Assembly (NCBI GenBank): GCA_038503035.1
Contig: JAVSML010001071.1
Span: 309,345-373,344, forward strand
Origin: Crocodylus rhombifer
Taxonomy: Eukaryota; Chordata; Crocodylia; Crocodylidae
Length of the DNA stretch: 64,000 bases
Direction of reading: 5' to 3'
A program made the translations under genes and the position numbers. Numbering within the stretch: the stretch's first letter is position 1; every line of letters begins with the position of its first letter. Below, piece by piece: positions 57,222-64,000 of this stretch. The notes below the pieces were generated by a model. The model saw only the letters and a program-made list of their open reading frames with translations, did not search any database and was not told the origin of the DNA.

Positions 57222-58612
57222 AAAAAAGGGAGGAAGGAGGACCCAGGCAACTGTAGGCCTGTCAGTCTTACCTCAATCCTAGGGAAACTCTTTGAGAAGA
57301 TCTTCAAGGAGCACATCTGTGATGGGCCGGCTTCAGGGATGATGCTCAAGGGAAACCAGCACGGTTTAATTAGGGGCAGGTCATGTCAGACCAACCTAAT
57401 TGCCTTTTATGATCAAGTCACAAAAGCATTGGATGAGGGTGTCACCATGGACATAGTCTTTCTGGACTTCAGCAAGGCCTTTGACACCGTCTCCCACCCC
57501 ATCCTCATTAAAAAACTAGGCGACTGTGGCATTGTTGCCTACACAGTCAGATGGATCGCGGATTGGCTGGAGGGTCGTACTCAGAGGGTAGTGGTGGACG
57601 GGTCATACTCGACTTGAGGGATAATGGGCAGCGGAGTCCCCCAGGACTCGGTCCTTGGGCCCGTGCTGTTCTATTTCTTTATCAGTGATTTGGATGACAG
57701 GGTGAAAAGCAACCTGTTTAAATTCGCTGATGATACCAACATTTGGGGTGAGGTGAGCACGCTAGTAGGGAGGGAAAGACTGCAGCAAGATCTGGATAGG
57801 TTGCAGGGGTGGGATAGCAGAAACAGGATGCGTTTCAATACTGACAAGTGCAGGATGCTGCACTTGGGCAGTAGCAACCAGCAGCACACTTATAAGATGG
57901 GAAACTCCCTTCTTGGGAGCACGGAGGCAGAAAGGGATCTTGGAGTCATTATTGACTCCAAGATGACCATGGGTCGATAATGTGAGGTCACGGTTAGCAG
58001 GGCTAACCAGACCTTGTCGTGCATCCACAGGTGCATCTCAAGTAGAGTCAGGGAGGTGATCCTCCCCCTCTGCATGACACTGGTCAGGCCACAGCTGGAG
58101 TACTGTGTCCAGTTCTGTGCGCCCCATTTCAGGAGGGATGTGGACAACATAGAGAGGGTCCAGAGGAGGGCCACCCGCATGATCTGGGGGGGACAACAGG
58201 GCAGACCCTACAATGAGAGACTGCGGGACCTGAACTTGTTCAGCCTTCACAAGAAAAGGCTGAGGGGGGACCTGGTGACCATCTATAAACTCACTAGGGG
58301 GGACCAGAAGGGTTTGGGAGAGACCTTGTTTCCCCTTGCACCCCCTGGCTTAACAAGGAATAATGGACACAAGTTATTGGAGAGTAGGTTTAGATTAGAC
58401 ATCCGTAAGAACTACTTCACAGTTAGGGTGGCTAGGAGCTGGAACCAACTTCCAAGGGAAGTGAAGCTGGCTCCTACCCTGGGGGTCTTAAAGAAGAGGC
58501 TTGATGCCTACCTGGCTGGAGTCATTTGAGTCCAGTTTTTCTCCTGCCCAGGATGGGGGTCGGACTTGAAGATCTACAAGGTCCCTTCTGACCCTACTTC
58601 TATGATTCTATG
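57222..58612 (+). mobile_element. Young 5'-truncated CR1 LINE, reverse transcriptase nearly open
   Basis: A single plus frame runs from the fingers (GRKEDPGNCRPVSLTSILGK) through QHGLIRGRSCQTNLIAFYDQ, FLDFSKAFDTVSHPILIKKL, FADDTNIWGE (active site intact) and the thumb to LAGVI. Only two stops interrupt it: TGA at 57,615-57,617 and TAA at 57,978-57,980. The 3' end is TTCTATGATTCTATG. ATCTT flanks both sides (57,217-57,221 and 58,613-58,617). Confidence 0.93.
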
Positions 58613-58971
58613 ATCTTCACATGAAGACTCTTTAGAGGTACACAAAGCCAATGAAAAGCAGCTCCAGAGTGTGTATCTGACAGGATGAAGGGGAAGCAGA
58701 GGTGCCAGGGATGACAGTTCCATGATGCACTTCCTTGAATTAGCTGCATGATGCACATTATTTAGAACAGAAAGCAATAGAAGATACTTGGGAAGTGATG
58801 CTACCAGACTGGAACAGGTCATCCAAGATGAAAATTTTATGCATACTAGGAGAAAAGATAGCATCTTGTATTCTGGTAGAATACATGGCAAGTAATATAA
58901 TAATTTATAATACAGTAAGTTTTAAGCCCCCCCAAATTAGTGATTAGGGTCCTACTGCTTTATACTAGAGA

Positions 58972-59247
58972 TTCTCAGCTGGGGTGCTGCAGTACCCTTG
59001 GGTACCTTGAGATCCTTAAATGTGCCATGGGGTGCCATACAATATTAGCGCTGCTGAGTGAGCAAACACCCACACATAATTCACAAGATAAATCCAAAGT
59101 TTTCAAATAGGAATTCATAATATCAAAAACACAACACTGTTGTGGTCTGGGTTCTGAGTTTTTCCATAGTCAAGGAACAAGTGAAAGCTGAGAGCTGACA
59201 TTTGTGAGAAGTGCCTTGAGTCTAACAAGGTTGAGAATTACTGCTTT
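58972..59247. mobile_element. hAT-type MITE
   Basis: The left end AGATTCTCAGCTGGGGTGCTG and right end AAGGTTGAGAATTACTG are inverted. It shares the CAATATTAGCGCTGC interior with 23,555-23,860. Confidence 0.7.
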
Positions 59248-60667
59248 AGGCTCTATACCAGTACCATCTTCTTGCTGTGCTCGTCCTGAAATGCCTGTCC
59301 TTTTACTGGTTTATCGTTGACTAACATGAAAAAATATATATGCATAGTATCTGTAAAACCAAGAACACAATAATTGTTTTATTAAGTAGTAAAAACGTTT
59401 ATGAATTGTCCAAAAACCATATAGCTGCAAATTAATTTGAAGAGCATACTTCTAATAGATAAACCATGGATTGATAAGCTGTTGCATCCCTCCCATCTTT
59501 TTTTTGTTTTGTTATAGATCACCTTCATAGAACTATGTTCTCCCTGTTCTACACACACAATTAACTGAATGTTTCACTATCTCCTGGGCCTCCTTGTTAT
59601 TCATTTGGACTCTACCATGACTCTACAACTCTCGTCTACTTGTATGACCCTCACTACCATCATATCCATACACTTCACTATTGTTAGTGGACTTTGCTGT
59701 CTCAACAGCCTTAACAAATACTGTCTCCATTTTACCAGGAAGGTAACTGAGACAGTCTGGCTGATTTGCCAAAAGCCAAACAAGAAGTCTGTGACTAAGT
59801 TTGGTATCCTGAGTTCCTGGCTAGTAGCCTAGTGACTAGGCCATTCTTCTTCCTTGATTCTTTTTCTTGACCTCAGGTTTGAGGTAGCACAGAGGTATCC
59901 AAGAACTTCTCAAACAGCATGCATCTATAACAGGTGCTGTTCAAATAAACAAAGATCAGTCAGTAACAATAGTGAAAATAGTAGTTATGGGTACACTCAG
60001 CGATCCCCAAAAGATAAAAAGCACCCTTTCCTCAAGGTGCTGTTGGTCTTTTGTGTTCCGTTTTCACATTATTTTACAATGTTTCTCCAGCAACATAGCA
60101 CCCACAGTAAGATGGTAAACAGCTCCTCAGTTTCTGGAAAGGTGATGCTTGTTGTTACATGTCAAGATTTATTTTAGATCTTTAGAAGGGTGAACAAGAA
60201 AATTGGAATAAATGAGACTCCAATTATGCTACTGCATCTTCTAGAGTCTTACACCTGGAGGTATATTCACAAAAATCAATCACTGTTCAGACAGGCTACA
60301 AACCAGCTAGGGAGACTGCAAGGTAATGCCACCAGCTTTATTTTTAGAATAATGATGAAATCCATCCTACTAAAGCAGCTTGGAAAATGCATGGAGATAC
60401 GCACTGCTTTGTAACGTTCCCAGCAAATCAGAACCCCTCTTGTACCAAAAGTAATCCAATATAATGAGGTAATACAGGAAAAAGCAGATTTAAAATTATT
60501 CAACTGCTAATTACCTGTGATATACACAACTCCTAAGTTTAAGTATCATGCATAAATGGCTTTCTCTCTAAGTGGTGTCCATGAATCACTGATCCCTTTT
60601 TAACTGCCAGTAAGATGAACTACAAATTTTCCGCAAAATTTCTGTACTGCATTATGTTCAATTAAAA

Positions 60668-60851
60668 CGGGTGGGCAAAATGCGGCCTGTGGGCCAGATG
60701 CAGCTCGCCAGGCCATTCTATCCAGTCTGTGGGGCCCTTAAAAAATTTAGAAAATGAATAGTTATCTGCCCCGGCTGCCTGTCATGTGGCCCTCAATGGC
60801 TTACCAAAACTCAGTAAGCGGCCCTCTGCCCAAAACAACTGCCCGCCCCTG
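60668..60851. mobile_element. hAT MITE with perfect 8-bp target duplication
   Basis: AATTAAAA flanks both sides (60,660-60,667 and 60,852-60,859). The ends CGGGTGGGCAAAATG and CTGCCCGCCCCTG are inverted. It is the reverse orientation of the family at 26,606-26,779. Confidence 0.88.
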
Positions 60852-63004
60852 AATTAAAACAAACACCTGCTAAGCTGGATGTGAACCTATGTTGCACTAA
60901 CACAATGATTTAATAGAATGGAAAACTCTCACAATAAAATTGCTTACATTTTTAAACTGTGATACATCACAGGCCATTAGTGCTGGAATTGCGTGAGTGT
61001 AGGTAGGCATCCAGGCATGGTGGGAAGAGAACAGAATGAGGATATTGGGGAATAGTGATACAAAGGGAAAATGGAAAAGACCAAAGAGATTTTAGAAGGG
61101 ACAGTCATGGGAGAGAACAATGAGAAGAAAAGAAAGGAGAGATTTTGAGACCTAGTCTAAAGCACAAAGTTTTCCTAGCATAGTGGTGTCTGCTAAGAAT
61201 GTTAAATTACACCTCCTAGCTGACATAGCTGCATCTTCACTAGGGTTTTCCTAATGCAACAGAAGAGCAGAAGAGTGCTTGTGCTGATTTTGTCCATCAT
61301 GTTCAGGGTGGTGGTATAGCTAAATCAGCAGAAAACTGCTTTCTGCTGGTATTTGCTGTATCTCTACTAGGGTTTTGCTAAAAAGCCATCTGCCAGCATA
61401 AACCCCAGGGTAGGTAAACCTTTAATGGTATACTTGTATCTGCCTCCTTAAAAATACAAACAGCAACCGGCTAGAAGAATTCTCATCCAGGTTAAACCCA
61501 GAACCCAGGTGTGGAGGGCGTGGGGTTGGAAACAGACCTATCGTGACTGTATAGAAACTTACTGTTTTTAGACCGGCCAATACTTCTTTATGGCTATCAG
61601 CAGTCTTCTGGCAAGCCTCCCAACTGTTTAGTTAGCCCAGGCCATAAACAGGCAGAACTCCTTATCAAGTTTTGTAAGTCTCATAGGAGTTTTCAAAGAT
61701 GGCGCTATGGTCTCTTTTTTATAAATCTGTCACTTGTTCAGACAAGCACTTGAAATTCTTTGTATTCTGGCAGGTATTTCCTACCTGGGACAGTAACTGG
61801 CTCCATATCCCACAAAACACAGAAGAAAACCCTTTTGTGGTTTCAGCTGAATTTGCATAATAAAATAAACAAAGAAGGTTGAGTGTAGTGGGAAAAGTGC
61901 TGTTTGTTTCAAAGGTAGCTCAGGAACAGGACCAGAGCTATATGAATACATAAGCAACTAATAGCCGATATGGTCTCAGAGCAGGATACAGAAGTGACCA
62001 GAAGTCAGTTCAGTTCAGACCAGTTTGATGCTAGACAGCTGAGGGAAAAGTATATGCCCTGGATTACCTGCCATGGAGGAATGTAAAACTACACAGATGC
62101 AATTCCCACTGATGCAGATTTGATTTATTAGAAGTCACTCTGGTTCTCATTCAAATAGGTAGACAAATAAGCACCAGTGGCAGAAAATGTACAGGAAGCA
62201 TACCTGTTCACTCTGATATAAATATATTTCCACCACCAGTTGAATGTTCATGAGTAGACAGGGCTTCATATTGCCTACTCTTCAGGATAAGGATTGTGTT
62301 TTCATATTACACATAGTCACATTTTCCAGCACAACAGATACATCAGGCCTTATGGGGAATCTTGTGCATTACAAAAACAATTAAAAGTAACACACTCACA
62401 CGTCACCTCCTACAAAATCTAACAGCACTCCTTCCCTGGCTTCCCACTCCGAAGTCTCTCAGACTGTGGCATTCCTACTCCAAAAATAAAGTAAATACAT
62501 GAACACATACCGGCTCCTAACCCATCCACACACAAATGAGTCAATATACAGGTTCCCCTAGGACAGTCAACACATGCACAGTCAAGTGTCTCTCCAACAA
62601 AAGACATTCTTCTTCCTTTATACTGTCCCTATCCTTCTTTCTTGGCCTTCTCTTCTCCCTAACCCTTCAAATTATATTTCAAACTTGCTCTCTCAGCTCC
62701 CCTACTTTTCTTTGCCACTTAGTATACTTTGCCACTTAGTACTACTTTCAGTGTGGGGCAGAGGGAAAAGTGCTTCACTACCTAGTTCAATCATGTTAGA
62801 CTCAAAGCATCCTTCAGAAAAAGGTAGCTCTTATGTTTCACTCATTTTTAAGTGCAGAAAAATAGTAGAGCAAATCTTGTTGCAAAAAAACCAAAACAAA
62901 AACAAAACACTCAGAAAGACCATGAAAGGTTAAAAGGTTTTGACATTATGGATTGTTTTTTTAACAATCTGAGTTTATCTTCTGAATTGTGTTGGTGCTT
63001 GTAC

Positions 63005-63078
63005 AGCTAACACTACTAATATTGCTCAACACCTTTTAAAGGATCTTGCAGCACCCCAGCTGAGAATCACTGATGTAG
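63005..63078. mobile_element. hAT MITE end fragment
   Basis: AATATTGCTCAACACC and CAGCACCCCAGCTGAGAATC are the reversed left end of the family seen at 58,972. The other end is missing. Confidence 0.55.
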
Positions 63079-63079
63079 G

Positions 63080-64000
63080 TGGTGGCTCCTCTTTCTCCAG
63101 AGTCTATTAGCTACAATACAGCAGGTTAATAATCTATGATAAGTGGAGAGAAGGAACCAGGAACAGATCCTGAAGGGGTGCAGCAGTGCAGTTACACTTC
63201 CTCTTTGATTCCTGGTCAATCCAAAAATCTAAAATAAGCTGTGTAGTAGTGGCAGCAGCATTTCTAGTCAGGCAGCACTGAGGGAGCACTTGAGTTCATG
63301 GCTCATTATGATCTACCTGATCCACTGGTGACATGTACAGGGTGCAGGTTGGTGCACACGCACCCCCTCGAGATTGGTGGCACATCCTCTGAGATTGGCC
63401 ACTGCCAATGGCACCTGCGGGCAGTCACTGCTTGCCACACCTCCCCACCCCCATCATCAACACTGCTGGTGGTGTCGGCAGATGGTTGCCAATTGCTGGG
63501 TGCCACCCTGCCTCGCCGCCACCATGCCCCCACTGCTGGTGGGTGGTTGCCATGCCCCCTCAGCCTCAGCAAGCATGCAACATTCATGACCTGATCCCTT
63601 CAAAACTCTTCATTCCACAGGTGTTAACAACCCACTCCTCCTTTTTAATGGTATTGTTTCAGGCTGCTTGTACATGCCACAGGGGTTTACTTTAGTTTAA
63701 TTTTCCCTAAACTGAAGTGGTGGGTTTTTAAAAACACCCCTGATCCTTACCTGCCTCTCCAGTGGAAGGGGGTGGGGTGGGACAGGTGAGCTGCCAGTGG
63801 ACCAAGAGATCCTTGAGCTGGGGAGGGGGTAGGGGGTGAAAAGAGCATCTGGTGCTTCGATCTGCTGCTGCTGTGCCAGCACCTGGCCCGGGTGTCCTGT
63901 AGCTAAAAAATAAACTCAGGTGTGGAAACAACTTTCGAAGTACTGGATGCATTAAGGTGCTCAAGGAGGCTTCATTTTGTTTTATGAATAAGAGACATGC
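63080..64000. other. No gene recognised
   Basis: GC-rich sequence at 63,350-63,570 (GGTGGTTGCCATGCC, CACTGCTGGTGG) repeats short motifs internally and resembles repeats around 8.7-9.0 kb. No exon was identified to the window end. Confidence 0.35.

Larger units (their letters stand above)
48709..64000 (-). other. Probable ING4 intron 1 (host of several repeats)
   Basis: Exon 2 ends at 48,708 with a normal acceptor, so sequence above it is intron until exon 1. No segment encoding MAAGMYLEHYLDS-like residues with an in-phase donor was found up to 64,000. Either intron 1 exceeds 15 kb or exon 1 was missed. Individual repeats inside are listed separately. The stretches 55,360-57,215, 59,250-60,660 and 60,860-63,000 showed nothing beyond a 25-bp direct repeat near 61,230 and 61,355. 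Confidence 0.5.

Noticed and set aside
63297..63695. Overlapping frames in the GC-rich block near the window end
   Set aside because: Present on both strands in low-complexity sequence, with no similarity recognised.

Overview
The window is vertebrate nuclear DNA, most likely from a crocodilian or a close sauropsid. The evidence is a repeat landscape dominated by CR1 LINEs with the ATTCTATG-type 3' end, plus hAT and Harbinger-like foldback elements and an absence of Alu-like SINEs. The species cannot be fixed from the sequence. Genes are sparse and intron-rich, so most long open frames here are retrotransposon remnants or chance ORFs.

Two protein-coding loci are recognisable, both on the minus strand. 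ACRBP (acrosin-binding protein) exons lie at 17,657-24,140. ING4 (PHD-finger histone reader of the HBO1 acetyltransferase complex) coding exons 2-8 lie at 45,974-48,708. From memory, human 12p13.31 has the same order and orientation (LPAR5, ACRBP, ING4, ZNF384), so the interval looks like conserved synteny. ING4 is complete from exon 2 to the stop with perfect splice phases and a length matching the human protein; exon 1 was not found and intron 1 probably exceeds 15 kb. ACRBP is recognised for its N-terminal half and a middle exon; I could not find its C-terminal exons in the 17 kb downstream.

Layout: 1-2,390 is GC-rich and unassigned. 2,395-6,650 is an old non-LTR LINE carrying three nested insertions, one a 2.4-kb CR1. 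7.2-13.7 kb holds a CR1 tail, Harbinger transposase remnants, GC-rich inverted units and a MITE. 14.1-16.1 kb is an old LINE on the plus strand. 17.6-24.2 kb is ACRBP. 25.3-27.4 kb holds hAT MITEs and a second copy of the old LINE. 28.6-32.4 kb is a nearly full-length CR1 with ORF1 and ORF2. 33.8-35.7 kb holds a foldback hAT element with a perfect 8-bp target duplication, a CR1 scrap and a solo LTR. 37.6-42.1 kb holds two CR1 tails, a long foldback palindrome and an LTR-like element. 45.1-48.7 kb is ING4. 48.7-64 kb is probably ING4 intron 1, with CR1 copies including a young one at 57,222-58,612, MITEs and hairpin-rich elements.

I see no bacterial-type system, RNA gene cluster or evident new pathway. 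The unusual content is the foldback and nested transposon structures and the state of ACRBP.
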